From CAMFLJ01 sp963702555 (GTDB lineage: Bacteria > Actinomycetota > Acidimicrobiia > Acidimicrobiales > Acidimicrobilacustridaceae): a stretch of DNA of 64,000 nucleotides. Positions within the stretch are counted from its first letter, which is position 1; each line of letters opens with the position of its first letter. Position numbers and translations under genes: made by a program. The notes beneath the pieces were generated by a model. It ran no database searches. It worked only from the letters and a program-made list of their open reading frames with translations, and was not told the DNA's origin. The stretch is from the NCBI GenBank assembly GCA_963702555.1, contig CAVPCW010000011.1:434001-498000 (forward strand), in the 5' to 3' direction. This document shows positions 24,857 through 32,870 of this stretch, piece by piece.

Positions 24857-25456
24857 GTGCCCGCCTCCCTCGCCGTCGTCGCCGACGACGCCGCCACCTG
24901 CACCCGTTGCTCGCTGGCGACGGGCCGCACGAACGTCGTGTTCGGCATGGGCGACCCCGCCTCCGACCTGATGTTCATCGGCGAGGGCCCCGGTGCCGAG
25001 GAGGACAAGCAGGGCCTGCCCTTCGTGGGTCGCTCCGGTCAACTGCTCGACCGGCTCATGGCCGAGGAGATGGGCCTCACCCGCGACCGCGTGTACATCG
25101 CCAACGTCGTGAAGTGCCGGCCGCCGAACAACCGCGACCCATTGCCCGCCGAGATCGAGTCGTGCCGACCCTTCCTCGAGGCGCAGCTCGAGCTGATCGC
25201 GCCCAAGGTCGTGGTCACCCTCGGGAACTTCGCCGGCAAACTGCTGTTGCGGAGCAAGGACGGCATCACCAAGCTGCGTGGTCGCAGCTACCCCTTCGCC
25301 ACCGGCGTGCTCGTGCCCACCGTCCACCCGGCCTACGTGCTCCGGGGTGGCGGCGAGCCGATGGCGCAGATGCGCGCCGACCTCGTCCGCGCCAAGCAGG
25401 CTCTCGCCGACGCGGGCTCCCCGCTCGCCACCTCACCCTCCGGGACGGACCGATGA
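24857..25456 (+). CDS. Family 4 uracil-DNA glycosylase
   Basis: Removes uracil from DNA; thermostable-type family 4/5 with an iron-sulfur cluster. Four cysteines are in place: CTRC near the N terminus, NVVKCRPPNNRDP and EIESCRPFLEAQ. The active-site motif is FIGEGPGAEEDKQGLPFVGR and the second motif is VPTVHPAYVLR. I choose GTG 24857 because a TAGCCT lies exactly 6 bases upstream; TTG 24851 is the only nearby alternative. Length 199 residues. The TGA overlaps the ATG of tsaE (ATGA). Confidence 0.9.
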   Translation: MPASLAVVADDAATCTRCSLATGRTNVVFGMGDPASDLMFIGEGPGAEEDKQGLPFVGRSGQLLDRLMAEEMGLTRDRVYIANVVKCRPPNNRDPLPAEIESCRPFLEAQLELIAPKVVVTLGNFAGKLLLRSKDGITKLRGRSYPFATGVLVPTVHPAYVLRGGGEPMAQMRADLVRAKQALADAGSPLATSPSGTDR

Positions 25457-25950
25457 TCTTCGCCCGCACGACCTCCGCCGAGGAGACCAAGGCGCTCGCC
25501 GCCGCGCTGGCCGAGCTGGCCCGGCCCGGCGACCTCCTCCTGCTGGCCGGCGACCTGGGGGCGGGCAAGACCGCCTTCACCCAGGGCTACGGCGCGGCCC
25601 TCGGCGTCGACGACCTCATCACCAGCCCGACCTACACGCTGGTCCACAACTACGAGGGCCGGTTGGAGCTCAACCACCTCGACGTCTACCGCCTCGAGGC
25701 GCTGGCCGAGGTCCTCGACCTCGGCGTGCCCGAGATGCTCGACGACGGTGGCGTCACCGTCATCGAGTGGGGCGACTCCGTCTCGCCGGCGCTGCCCGCC
25801 GACTACCTCGAGGTCCGGTTCTCGTTCACCGAGGGCGACGACGACGAGCGCATCCTCGAGCTCGTCCCCGTCGGTCCCCGCTGGGCCGCCCGCACCCGTG
25901 CCGTCGCCACCGCGGTGGCGCCCTGGATCCAGGAGGACCCCTCGTGCTGA
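25453..25950 (+). CDS. tsaE: tRNA t6A biosynthesis ATPase TsaE
   Basis: ATPase of the TsaB-TsaD-TsaE complex that installs threonylcarbamoyl at A37 of ANN-decoding tRNAs. 165 residues with Walker A AGDLGAGKTAFTQG and the family block TSPTYTLVHNYEGRLELNHLDVYR, here given as two parts: TSPTYTLVHNY and LNHLDVYRL; also VTVIEWGD. ATG overlaps the UDG stop. The tsaB GTG lies inside its final codons (overlap of 7 bases). Confidence 0.95.
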   Translation: MIFARTTSAEETKALAAALAELARPGDLLLLAGDLGAGKTAFTQGYGAALGVDDLITSPTYTLVHNYEGRLELNHLDVYRLEALAEVLDLGVPEMLDDGGVTVIEWGDSVSPALPADYLEVRFSFTEGDDDERILELVPVGPRWAARTRAVATAVAPWIQEDPSC

Positions 25951-26642
25951 TCGCCGGGATCGACACCGCCACCGTGCAGGTGAGCGTCGCCGTGGGCGGC
26001 CACGAGGGGGTGCTCGCCTCCACCCAGTCGTGCCGGGGCCGTCAGCACGCCGAGATCCTCACCCCCTCGATCGAGTTCACCTGCAAGCAGGCCCGCATCG
26101 AGCTGTCGGAGATCTCCGTCGTCGCCGTCGACCTCGGCCCGGGCCTGTTCACCGGCCTGCGGGTCGGCGTGGCCGCCGCCAAGGCCATGGCCCACGCCCT
26201 GAACGTGCCGATGATCGGCGTGCCGAGCCTCGACCTGCTGGCCTTCCCGGTGCGGTTCACGTCCCGGTTGATCGTGGCCGCCATCGACGCCCGGCGGGGT
26301 GAGATCTTCTACGCCTTCTACCGCCAGGTCCCCGGCGGCATCCAGCGCCTCACCGACCACCAGGTGGGCTCGCCCGACGACCTCGCCTCGGAGCTGCTGG
26401 CCACGAGCGAGGAGTGCCTCCTCGTGGGCGACGGCGCCATCCGCTACCGCGAGGTCTTCGAGGGCCTGAAGAAGTGCGAGATCGTCGAGGAGGGGATGGC
26501 CTACCCGTCGGCCTCGTCGCTCGTGATGCTGGCCCACGCCAAGGCGCTGCGTGAGGAGTGGGTCAAGCCCTGGGACCTCCAGCCGCTCTACCTGCGCAAG
26601 CCCGACGCCGAGATCAACTGGTCGACCCGGCCCTCCGCGTGA
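25944..26642 (+). CDS. tsaB: tRNA t6A biosynthesis protein TsaB
   Basis: Non-catalytic ASKHA-fold partner of TsaD in t6A synthesis. 232 residues from GTG 25944, which has AGGAGG 7 bases upstream, unlike nearby alternatives. Motifs: IAGIDTATVQVSVAVGG, VAVDLGPGLFTGLRVGVAAA, VPSLDLLAF and IDARRGEIFYAFY. It lacks the metal-binding His pair of TsaD, as expected. It is in a tight chain tsaE-tsaB-rimI-tsaD with every pair overlapping. Confidence 0.95.
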   Translation: MLIAGIDTATVQVSVAVGGHEGVLASTQSCRGRQHAEILTPSIEFTCKQARIELSEISVVAVDLGPGLFTGLRVGVAAAKAMAHALNVPMIGVPSLDLLAFPVRFTSRLIVAAIDARRGEIFYAFYRQVPGGIQRLTDHQVGSPDDLASELLATSEECLLVGDGAIRYREVFEGLKKCEIVEEGMAYPSASSLVMLAHAKALREEWVKPWDLQPLYLRKPDAEINWSTRPSA

Positions 26643-27262
26643 CCTCCGTGATCGAGCCCGACCGCGCCACCGCCCCGGGCGGCACCATCGTGATCTCGCC
26701 CATGCGGCGGCGTCACCTGCGCGCCGTGCTCGGCATCGAGGACCGCACCAGCTCCACCCCGTGGTCGCTCGGGCTGTTCCTGGCCGAGGCCCGCCGCGAC
26801 GAGCGCATCTACCTCGTCGCCCGCTCGGGCCACCGGGTCGTCGGCTTCGCCGGGCTGCTCTTCGCCCTCACCGACGGCCACGTCACCACCATCGCCGTCG
26901 ACCCCGACCACCAGGGCGGCCGCATCGGCACCCGCCTGCTGCTCGTGCTCATCCGCCGGGCGATCGAGCGGGGGGCCGAGGCGATCACCCTCGAGGTGCG
27001 GGCCTCCAACGAGGCCGCCCAGCGCCTCTACCGCCGGTTCGGCTTCGTGCCTGCCGGGGTGCGCAAGGGCTACTACCGCGACCCGATCGAGGACGCCCTC
27101 GTGCTCTGGGCCCACGACGTCCACCTTCCCGCCTACGCCGAACGCCTCGCCTTCATCGAGGCGGAGCTCCCGACACCGCTCGTGGCCGAGGGGCTCGCCC
27201 CGCTGCCGCCCCGCCCCGAGGCCCACGACGTGCCCGGAACGCCCGAGGAGGGCTACCTGTGA
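26639..27262 (+). CDS. rimI: Ribosomal-protein-alanine N-acetyltransferase-like GNAT
   Basis: GNAT acetyltransferase of the RimI type; the classic substrate is the N terminus of S18, but in actinobacteria this is less certain. From GTG 26639 (overlapping the tsaB stop) it has 207 residues. The acetyl-CoA loop is TIAVDPDHQGGRIGTRLLL, followed by LEVRASNEAAQRLYRRFGF and RKGYYRDPIEDALVL, typical of RimI. A C-terminal Pro-rich tail of about 30 residues is extra. The location between tsaB and tsaD is widely conserved. Confidence 0.92.
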   Translation: MTSVIEPDRATAPGGTIVISPMRRRHLRAVLGIEDRTSSTPWSLGLFLAEARRDERIYLVARSGHRVVGFAGLLFALTDGHVTTIAVDPDHQGGRIGTRLLLVLIRRAIERGAEAITLEVRASNEAAQRLYRRFGFVPAGVRKGYYRDPIEDALVLWAHDVHLPAYAERLAFIEAELPTPLVAEGLAPLPPRPEAHDVPGTPEEGYL

Positions 27263-28263
27263 ACCGAACCCGGATCCTCGGCATCGAGACCAGCTGCGAC
27301 GAGACCGCGGCGGCCGTCGTGGTCGACGGCCACGAGGTCCTCTCGTCGGTGGTGTCGAGCCAGGTCGACCTGCACGCCCGCTTCGGCGGCGTCGTGCCCG
27401 AGATCGCCAGCCGCGCCCACGTCGAGCTGCTCACCCCCGTCATCGCCCGGGCCCTCATCGAGGCCGGCATCGACGACGACCACGTCGACGCGGTGGCCGC
27501 CACCGTCGGGCCCGGCCTCATCGGCGCGCTGCTCGTCGGGGTCAGCGCGGCCAAGACCCTCGCCCTCGTGTGGGACGTGCCCTTCGTGGCCGTCAACCAC
27601 CTCGAGGCCCACCTCTACGCCGCCCTCCTCGAGGACCCCGAGCTCGAGCTGCCCGTCGTGGTGCTGCTCGTCTCCGGTGGCCACACCCTGCTCGTGCTCA
27701 TGGAGGGCCACGGCCAGTACCGGGTGCTCGGCTCCACCATCGACGACGCCGCGGGGGAGGCCTTCGACAAGGTCGCCCGCTACCTCGGCCTCGGCTACCC
27801 GGGCGGCCCGGCGATCGACACCATCGCCATGGAGGGCGACCCGAACGCCATCGCGTTCCCCCGGGCGATCATGGACGAGGGCTACGACTTCTCCTTCTCG
27901 GGGCTGAAGACCTCGGTCGTGAACCACGTGCGCAAGCACCCCGAGGTCGCCACCGAGGACGTCGCCGCCTCGTTCCAGGAGGCCGTCGTCGACGTGCTGG
28001 TCACCAAGGCCCGGCGCGCCGCCCGCGAGCACGGGGCCAAGGGCCTCTGCCTGGCCGGGGGCGTGGCCGCCAACTCCCAGCTGCGCGAGCGCCTGCTCGA
28101 CGCCTGCGTCGCCGACGGGCTGCGGGCGTTCCTGCCCAGCCGCTCGATGTGCACCGACAACGCCGCCATGGTGGCCGCCGCCGGGTGGTACCGGCTGCAG
28201 TCCGACGGCCCGTCGCCGCTCGACACCGGCGCCAGCCCGAACCTGCGCCTCGCCTCCCGCTGA
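27259..28263 (+). CDS. tsaD: tRNA t6A transferase TsaD
   Basis: Transfers threonylcarbamoyl from TC-AMP to tRNA A37. 334 residues, starting (M)NRTRILGIETSCDETAAAV. The metal-binding HxxxH is in FVAVNHLEAHLYAALLE, with further ASKHA motifs VLLVSGGHTLLVLM, GEAFDKVARYLGLGYPGGP and LAGGVAANSQLRERL; MCTDNAAMVAAAG closes the site. GTG overlaps the rimI stop. A short gap with the groESL promoter follows. Confidence 0.96.
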   Translation: MNRTRILGIETSCDETAAAVVVDGHEVLSSVVSSQVDLHARFGGVVPEIASRAHVELLTPVIARALIEAGIDDDHVDAVAATVGPGLIGALLVGVSAAKTLALVWDVPFVAVNHLEAHLYAALLEDPELELPVVVLLVSGGHTLLVLMEGHGQYRVLGSTIDDAAGEAFDKVARYLGLGYPGGPAIDTIAMEGDPNAIAFPRAIMDEGYDFSFSGLKTSVVNHVRKHPEVATEDVAASFQEAVVDVLVTKARRAAREHGAKGLCLAGGVAANSQLRERLLDACVADGLRAFLPSRSMCTDNAAMVAAAGWYRLQSDGPSPLDTGASPNLRLASR

Positions 28264-28308
28264 GCGACCCCGCTGAGCGACCCGTCGGCAGAAGCCTGCT
28301 CCGTCGGG

Positions 28309-28337
28309 TTGTCCTGTGGCGACGGCTCGCGTATCGT
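28309..28337 (+). promoter_or_regulatory. groESL promoter
   Basis: TTGTCC (28309-28314) and TATCGT (28332-28337) with a 17-base spacer, directly in front of and touching the first CIRCE element. This layout fits repression by HrcA at the start site. Confidence 0.65.
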
Positions 28338-28363
28338 TAGCACTCGTTGTATGAGAGTGCTAA
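28337..28363. promoter_or_regulatory. CIRCE element (HrcA operator), perfect
   Basis: TTAGCACTC (28337-28345), 9 bases, GAGTGCTAA (28355-28363): an exact match to the CIRCE consensus arms and spacing. HrcA is the known repressor for this operator; it is not in the window. Confidence 0.95.
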
Positions 28364-28387
28364 GCACTCTCACCTCGAGAGTGCTGA
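28361..28387. promoter_or_regulatory. Second, overlapping CIRCE-like element
   Basis: AGCACTC (28363-28369), 9 bases, GAGTGCT (28379-28385): the central seven bases of each CIRCE arm and the right spacing. The outer two positions of each arm differ (TA/GA against TT/AA). The element shares its left end with the right arm of the first. Confidence 0.75.
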
Positions 28388-28422
28388 TCGCCAGCTAGAA
28401 CCGCCAACGGAGGCGCCCGAAA

Positions 28423-28713
28423 ATGAGCCTGCAGCCCCTGGAAGACCGCATCGTGGTCCGTCCCGGTCAGAGCGAGGAGACCACCGCCAGCGGCCTGGTC
28501 ATCCCCGACACCGCCAAGGAGAAGCCCCAGCAGGGCGAGGTCCTCGCCGTCGGCCCCGGCCGTCGTAGCGACACCACCGGCGAGCTCATCCCCGTCGACG
28601 TCAAGGTCGGCGACAAGGTCGTGTACAGCAAGTACGGCGGCACCGAGATCAGCGCCGACGGTGAGGATGTCCTCATCCTCAACGCCCGCGACGTCCTCGC
28701 CGTCATCAAGTAG
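28423..28713 (+). CDS. groES: Co-chaperonin GroES
   Basis: Heptameric lid of the GroEL folding chamber. 96 residues; core LQPLEDRIVVRPGQSEETTA, mobile-loop region SGLVIPDTAKEKPQQGEV, and VDVKVGDKVVYSKYGGTEI. ATG 28423 follows GGAGGCG. Preceded by two CIRCE elements and followed 8 bases later by groEL, so heat-inducible through HrcA release. Confidence 0.97.
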   Translation: MSLQPLEDRIVVRPGQSEETTASGLVIPDTAKEKPQQGEVLAVGPGRRSDTTGELIPVDVKVGDKVVYSKYGGTEISADGEDVLILNARDVLAVIK

Positions 28714-28721
28714 GAGCTGAG

Positions 28722-30366
28722 ATGCCCAAGATCCTGAAGTTCGACGAGGACGCCCGCCGCGCCCTCGAGGCCGGCGTGAACGCCCTGGCCGACGCCGTCA
28801 AGGTCACGCTCGGCCCGAAGGGCCGCAACGTGGTGCTCGACAAGAAGTTCGGCGCCCCCACGATCACCAACGACGGTGTCTCCATCGCTCGTGAGATCGA
28901 GCTGGAGGACCCCTTCGAGAACATGGGCGCCCAGCTCGTGAAGGAGGTCGCCACCAAGACCAACGACATCGCGGGCGACGGCACCACCACCGCCACCGTG
29001 CTGGCTCAGGCCCTGGTCCGCGAGGGCCTCCGCAACGTGGCCGCCGGCGCCAGCCCGCTCGGCCTCAAGCGGGGCATCGAGAAGGCCGTGGCCGCCGCCG
29101 TTGCGAGCATCCACGAGCAGGCCAAGGAGATCGACGACAAGAGCGAGATCGCTCAGGTCGCCAGCATCTCGGCCGCCGACACCACCATCGGTGGGGTCAT
29201 CGCCGACGCCATCGACAAGGTCGGCAAGGACGGCGTCGTCACCGTCGAGGAGTCCAACACCTTCGGCATGGACCTCGACTTCGTCGAGGGCATGCAGTTC
29301 GACAAGGGCTACCTCTCGCCGTACTTCGTCACCGACCCGGAGCGGCAGGAGGCGGTGCTCGACAACCCGTACATCCTGTTCGTGAACTCGAAGATCACCT
29401 CGGTGCAGGACATGCTCCCGGTGCTCGAGAAGGTCATGCAGTCCGGCAAGCCGCTGCTGATCATCTCCGAGGACGTCGAGGGCGAGGCCCTGGCCACCCT
29501 CGTGGTGAACAAGATCCGTGGCACCTTCAACTCGGTGGCCGTCAAGGCCCCGGGCTTCGGTGAGCGCCGCAAGGCGATGCTCGCCGACATGGCCATCCTC
29601 ACCGGTGGCCAGGTCATCTCCGAAGAGGTCGGCCTCAAGCTCGACAACGCCACGCTCGACCTCCTGGGCACCGCCCGCAAGGTCGTGGTGACCAAGGACG
29701 AGACCACCATCGTCGAGGGCGCCGGCGAGTCCGCCGACGTCAACGGCCGTGTCGCCCAGATCAAGCGGGAGATCGAGGACACCGACTCCGACTGGGATCG
29801 CGAGAAGCTCCAGGAGCGCCTGGCGAAGCTGTCCGGCGGCGTTGCCGTCATCAAGGTCGGCGCCGCCACCGAGGTGGAGCTCAAGGAGAAGAAGCACCGC
29901 ATCGAGGACGCGCTCGAGCGCCACTCGTGCAGCCATCGAGGAGGGTGTGGTCGCCGGTGGCGGCACCGCCCTGCTCCGGGCCCGTGCGTCGCTGAAGGCC
30001 ACCATCGACACCCTCGAGGGTGACGAGGCCACCGGCGCCCGTGCGGTCTACCGGGCGCTCGAGGCGCCGGCTCGGCTCATCGCCGACAACGCCGGCCTCG
30101 AGGGTGCCGTCATCGTCCAGCAGGTGGAGAACGAGACCGGCTCGACCGGCCTCAACGCCGCCACCGGCGAGATGGTCGACCTGCTCAAGGCCGGCGTCAT
30201 CGACCCGGCCAAGGTGACCCGTGCGGCGCTCCAGAACGCCGCCTCCATCGCCGCTCTGCTGCTCACCACCGAGGCGCTCGTGGCCGACAAGCCCGACGCC
30301 GGTGGCGACGCCGCTGCCGCTGCTGCCGCCATGGGCGGCATGGGTGGCATGGGCGGGATGATGTGA
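28722..30366 (+). CDS. groEL: Chaperonin GroEL, frameshifted
   Basis: 60-kDa chaperonin. The first frame carries LGPKGRNVVLDKKFGAPTIT, IAGDGTTTATVLAQAL (ATP site) and VKAPGFGERRKAMLADMAIL up to KKHRIEDAL. The next frame carries ATRAAIEEGVVAGGGTALL to the C-terminal GGMGGMGGMM tail. One extra C near 29915 (CGCTCGAGC where CGCTGAGC is expected) explains the shift; without it the protein is 547 residues. The flexible Gly-Met tail is of the normal general-chaperonin type, not the His-rich tail of the second actinobacterial paralogue. Probably a sequence error. Confidence 0.95.
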
Positions 30367-30400
30367 CCCAGGCTCACGCCTGACACACCGCTTCTCGATC

Positions 30401-30426
30401 GGGGGCCGGCCTCAGGGCCGGCCCCC
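30401..30426. terminator. Terminator after groEL
   Basis: GGGGGCCGGCC (30401-30411) pairs with GGCCGGCCCCC (30416-30426) around TCAG; 11 GC pairs. It lies 35 bases after groEL and may also serve the convergent channel gene. The remaining 150 bases to 30577 hold nothing I can identify. Confidence 0.75.
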
Positions 30427-30576
30427 GTTCGCGTCCCGCATCGAGTCCGCTTCTGAGGCACAGGTGTGTGGAATCCATAGGTCTCCGCCTCACGACGGCG
30501 CTCCGGAGGTGGATGGGCGGGTCCGGGCTGCGGATCTGCCTCAGGAGGCGGGTACCGGGCGCAACCCGGTGGCGCG

Positions 30577-31332
30577 TCAGTCGGGGTCGGCGGTGCCCCG
30601 GAAGTCGTGCGCCGCGGGCTGAGGGGCGGGGCCCTCGTCGCGGCTCGAGCCCATGAGGCTCACGATGCGGGCCACCGCGGTCACCAGGAAGACCTGCCCG
30701 AGCACGGCCTCGATCACCGCCGCGCTGCGGGCGGAGTTGCTGAACGGGCTCAGGTCGCCGTAGCCGACCGTGGTGAGGGTGATGAAGCTGAAGTAGACGA
30801 AGTCGCCGGGACGGGTGGGGCCGGGCTGGGCGAAGAACTCCCCGCCCTGGATCGACGCCATGCCCCGGTAGATCGTGGCGAACCACAGGCCGATGATCAG
30901 GTAGGCCGAGATGCCTGCCGCCAGGGTGTTGAGGGTGACGTTGCGGTGCTGGAAGGCCCGGCGCACGATCGACGGGAACGCCACCGCGAACAACAGGGCG
31001 TAGAGGAACGACGCGAGGGCGACCATGTGCCGGTCCTCGCCCACGTCGAGCAGCCGGGTGATGCTGCTGAGCAGCGTGCCGATCCCGACCAGCACGAGGA
31101 TCACGATCGCGGCCCGCATCAGGCGGGGGTGCACCCGGGAGTGGTGGAGCGAGATCACGAGCAGCGCGGCGCTCGCCGGATAGACGATCAGGGCGCCGAG
31201 GCGGAAGTTCTCCGAGAAGGGGAACAGCACCATGCACACGATCGCCAGCAGCAGCACCGGCATGAAGCTGTCACGGTCGTGCAGCATCGACCGGAGGTCG
31301 AACGCGGGACTTCTCGGCTCCGGCTCGGTCAC
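30577..31332 (-). CDS. Two-pore-domain-type potassium channel protein
   Basis: 251-residue membrane protein with about six hydrophobic segments and one pore loop. The selectivity filter is TLTTVGYGDLSPFSNSARSA, a canonical TVGYGD. No RCK/TrkA domain follows; the C terminus is a short hydrophilic tail (SSRDEGPAPQPAAHDF). I choose GTG 31332 because a minus-strand TACGCT lies exactly 6 bases upstream; ATG 31365 would add 11 residues and overlap the neighbouring start. Likely a K+ leak or ion channel; gating is unknown. Confidence 0.85.
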   Translation of the reverse strand: MTEPEPRSPAFDLRSMLHDRDSFMPVLLLAIVCMVLFPFSENFRLGALIVYPASAALLVISLHHSRVHPRLMRAAIVILVLVGIGTLLSSITRLLDVGEDRHMVALASFLYALLFAVAFPSIVRRAFQHRNVTLNTLAAGISAYLIIGLWFATIYRGMASIQGGEFFAQPGPTRPGDFVYFSFITLTTVGYGDLSPFSNSARSAAVIEAVLGQVFLVTAVARIVSLMGSSRDEGPAPQPAAHDFRGTADPD

Positions 31333-31338
31333 TGCCGG

Positions 31339-31344
31339 AGCGTA
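31339..31344 (-). promoter_or_regulatory. Leaderless -10 element of the channel gene
   Basis: On the minus strand TACGCT, 6 bases, GTG at 31332. Faces the plus-strand -10 at 31351-31356, with only 6 bases between them. Confidence 0.45.
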
Positions 31345-31350
31345 GGTCGG

Positions 31351-31356
31351 TAGCCT
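31351..31356 (+). promoter_or_regulatory. Leaderless -10 element of the 52-residue gene
   Basis: TAGCCT, 7 bases, ATG at 31364. Part of a divergent pair of leaderless-type promoters. Confidence 0.5.
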
Positions 31357-31363
31357 TCGGGCC

Positions 31364-31522
31364 ATGGACATCCCTCCCCCCGATCCGGAGAAGCTTCTCG
31401 CCCAGTGGATGGAGTGGGAACGAGGTGAGACCCCGCCCGGCCGGGTGATGGCAAACCTGAAGACCGGTGGCCTCCCCGAGCTGCTCAAGGCGCTCGTGGA
31501 GGCGAAGGCCACCCAGTCCTAG
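31364..31522 (+). CDS. Small conserved-looking hypothetical protein (52 aa)
   Basis: Product begins MDIPPPDPEKLLAQWMEWER and continues GETPPGRVMANLKTGGLPEL to a Lys/Ala-rich end. There is no signal peptide or membrane segment; it is mostly helical with a Pro-rich start. The ordered codon use, a good -10 seven bases upstream and a stop 2 bases before the NUDIX GTG support a real gene. I recall similar very short proteins in many actinobacteria but know no function. It may be cotranscribed with the NUDIX gene. Confidence 0.75.
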   Translation: MDIPPPDPEKLLAQWMEWERGETPPGRVMANLKTGGLPELLKALVEAKATQS

Positions 31523-31524
31523 AC

Positions 31525-32265
31525 GTGGCCGAGAGGGGCGGGCGACAGCAGATCCCGAGGCCGGCCTCGATCCGGCCCGGACGTCCCGCGCCCTGGGCCC
31601 ATCTGCCGCCCGAGCAGCGCCGCCCCACCCTCGACGACGTGTGCCGGGCGCTCGCCACCGCGCCCGCGCCCCGTGCCGCCGACACCGAGGGCCCGGGCGT
31701 GCGGGCCTCGGCTGTGCTGGCCCCGCTCTACGAGGCCGACGGCGAGGCCCACGTCGTGCTCACCCGCCGGGCCCAGCACATGCGCAGCCACCGGGGCGAG
31801 GTCAGCTTCCCCGGCGGTGGCCAGGAGCCGGGCGAGGACCTCTGGGCCACCGCGCTGCGGGAGGCCCATGAGGAGGTCGCGCTCGACCCCTCGACGGTCA
31901 CCCGCATCGGCGAGATCGACCACCTGCGCACGGTGATGAGCCGCTCGTTCATCGTCCCCTACGTCGGCACCCTGCCCGGCCCGCCCGATCTGGTGGCCTC
32001 GCCGCGGGAGGTCGAGCTCGTCCTCCACGTGCCCTTGTCGGAGCTGCTCGCCGACGGCGTGTTCCGTGAGGAGCGGTGGGGCATCCCGCCCCAGGACCGG
32101 CCGATCTACTTCTTCGAGGTCGTCGGCGACACGATCTGGGGTGCCACCGGGGCGATGCTGCGCAACCTGCTGGCCATCGTCACCGGCACCTTCGATCCCG
32201 ACGAACCGATCCTGCACTGGCCGAGCCCCGGCACGCCGATCCCCGGCGTCACCCCGGGCGCCTGA
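31525..32265 (+). CDS. NUDIX hydrolase, CoA pyrophosphatase-like
   Basis: 246 residues. The NUDIX box is GGGQEPGEDLWATALREAHEEV (given here as GGGQEPGEDLWATAL and REAHEEV), with the upstream LTRRAQHMRSHRGEVSFPGG typical of the NudL/CoA-diphosphatase subfamily. These cleave CoA into phosphopantetheine and 3',5'-ADP. GTG at 31525 begins 2 bases after the small upstream gene. The N-terminal 60 residues are Pro/Arg-rich and may be partly non-conserved; a downstream start is possible. Next gene is 25 bases away with its own leaderless promoter. Confidence 0.85.
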   Translation: MAERGGRQQIPRPASIRPGRPAPWAHLPPEQRRPTLDDVCRALATAPAPRAADTEGPGVRASAVLAPLYEADGEAHVVLTRRAQHMRSHRGEVSFPGGGQEPGEDLWATALREAHEEVALDPSTVTRIGEIDHLRTVMSRSFIVPYVGTLPGPPDLVASPREVELVLHVPLSELLADGVFREERWGIPPQDRPIYFFEVVGDTIWGATGAMLRNLLAIVTGTFDPDEPILHWPSPGTPIPGVTPGA

Positions 32266-32278
32266 CGCCGGCGGGCGG

Positions 32279-32284
32279 TACCGT
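32279..32284 (+). promoter_or_regulatory. Leaderless -10 element
   Basis: TACCGT, 6 bases, ATG at 32291 of the next gene. Confidence 0.45.
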
Positions 32285-32290
32285 TCGGCC

Positions 32291-32686
32291 ATGCCGCAGC
32301 TGATCTTCGAGGCCGAGACCCACGCCGAGCTCGTCACCCAGGTGCGCCGTTGGCTCGCCACCAGCGAGGCCGCCGCCGAGGGCACGCGCATCTCGATGAG
32401 CAGCGCCGTCACCCAGGGCGCCGGTCTCACCAAGGACGCCCTGCGCATCGTGGCGGCCGCCGCCCCCACGCCGGTGTCGCAGAACGAGCTGGTGAAGTCG
32501 CTCACCGACATGGGCTACAAGGCCACCGACGTCACCTCGAAGGCCATCGTCGACGGCCTCGGCAGCGTCGAGTCGCTCACCGGCGGCAGCGTCGTGCGCC
32601 ACGTCACCAACAAGGGCGCATCCACGCTCTGGTCGATGAACACCAAGGTGGCCAAGCAGGTCCTGCGCTCGCTCTCGGGCGGCTGA
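32291..32686 (+). CDS. Hypothetical protein, possible winged-helix
   Basis: 131 residues starting MPQLIFEAETHAELVTQVRR. The N-terminal third is short helix/strand; residues about 48-125 (LRIVAAAAPTPVSQNELVKS, LTDMGYKATDVTSKAIVDGL, then GASTLWSMNTKVAKQVLRSL) have the spacing of a winged-helix domain with a basic C-terminal helix, so DNA binding is possible. I do not recognise a named family. Start at ATG 32291 is set by the TACCGT six bases upstream. A 184-base gap with the guaB3 promoter follows. Confidence 0.7.
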   Translation: MPQLIFEAETHAELVTQVRRWLATSEAAAEGTRISMSSAVTQGAGLTKDALRIVAAAAPTPVSQNELVKSLTDMGYKATDVTSKAIVDGLGSVESLTGGSVVRHVTNKGASTLWSMNTKVAKQVLRSLSGG

Positions 32687-32781
32687 GGCCCTCCCCGGCC
32701 ACCCAGAACGCGGCCGGCGACGCCCTCCGTGACGGCCCGGAACGGCCGTCCGACGTGCTCCCGGGCTCCTCCGGCGGAGGG

Positions 32782-32787
32782 TAGACT
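32782..32787 (+). promoter_or_regulatory. Candidate -10 element of guaB3-guaA
   Basis: TAGACT about 83 bases before the guaB3 ATG, in a 184-base gene-free gap. Same hexamer as before glmS. No riboswitch (for example a purine fold) is evident to me in the leader. Confidence 0.4.
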
Positions 32788-32870
32788 CGCCCCTTTCCAG
32801 CGGAGAGGGGCCCTCGCGGCTCTTCCTTCGCCGTTTTCTGGTGACGCCCACCGCAGCGGAAGGACGAGCA

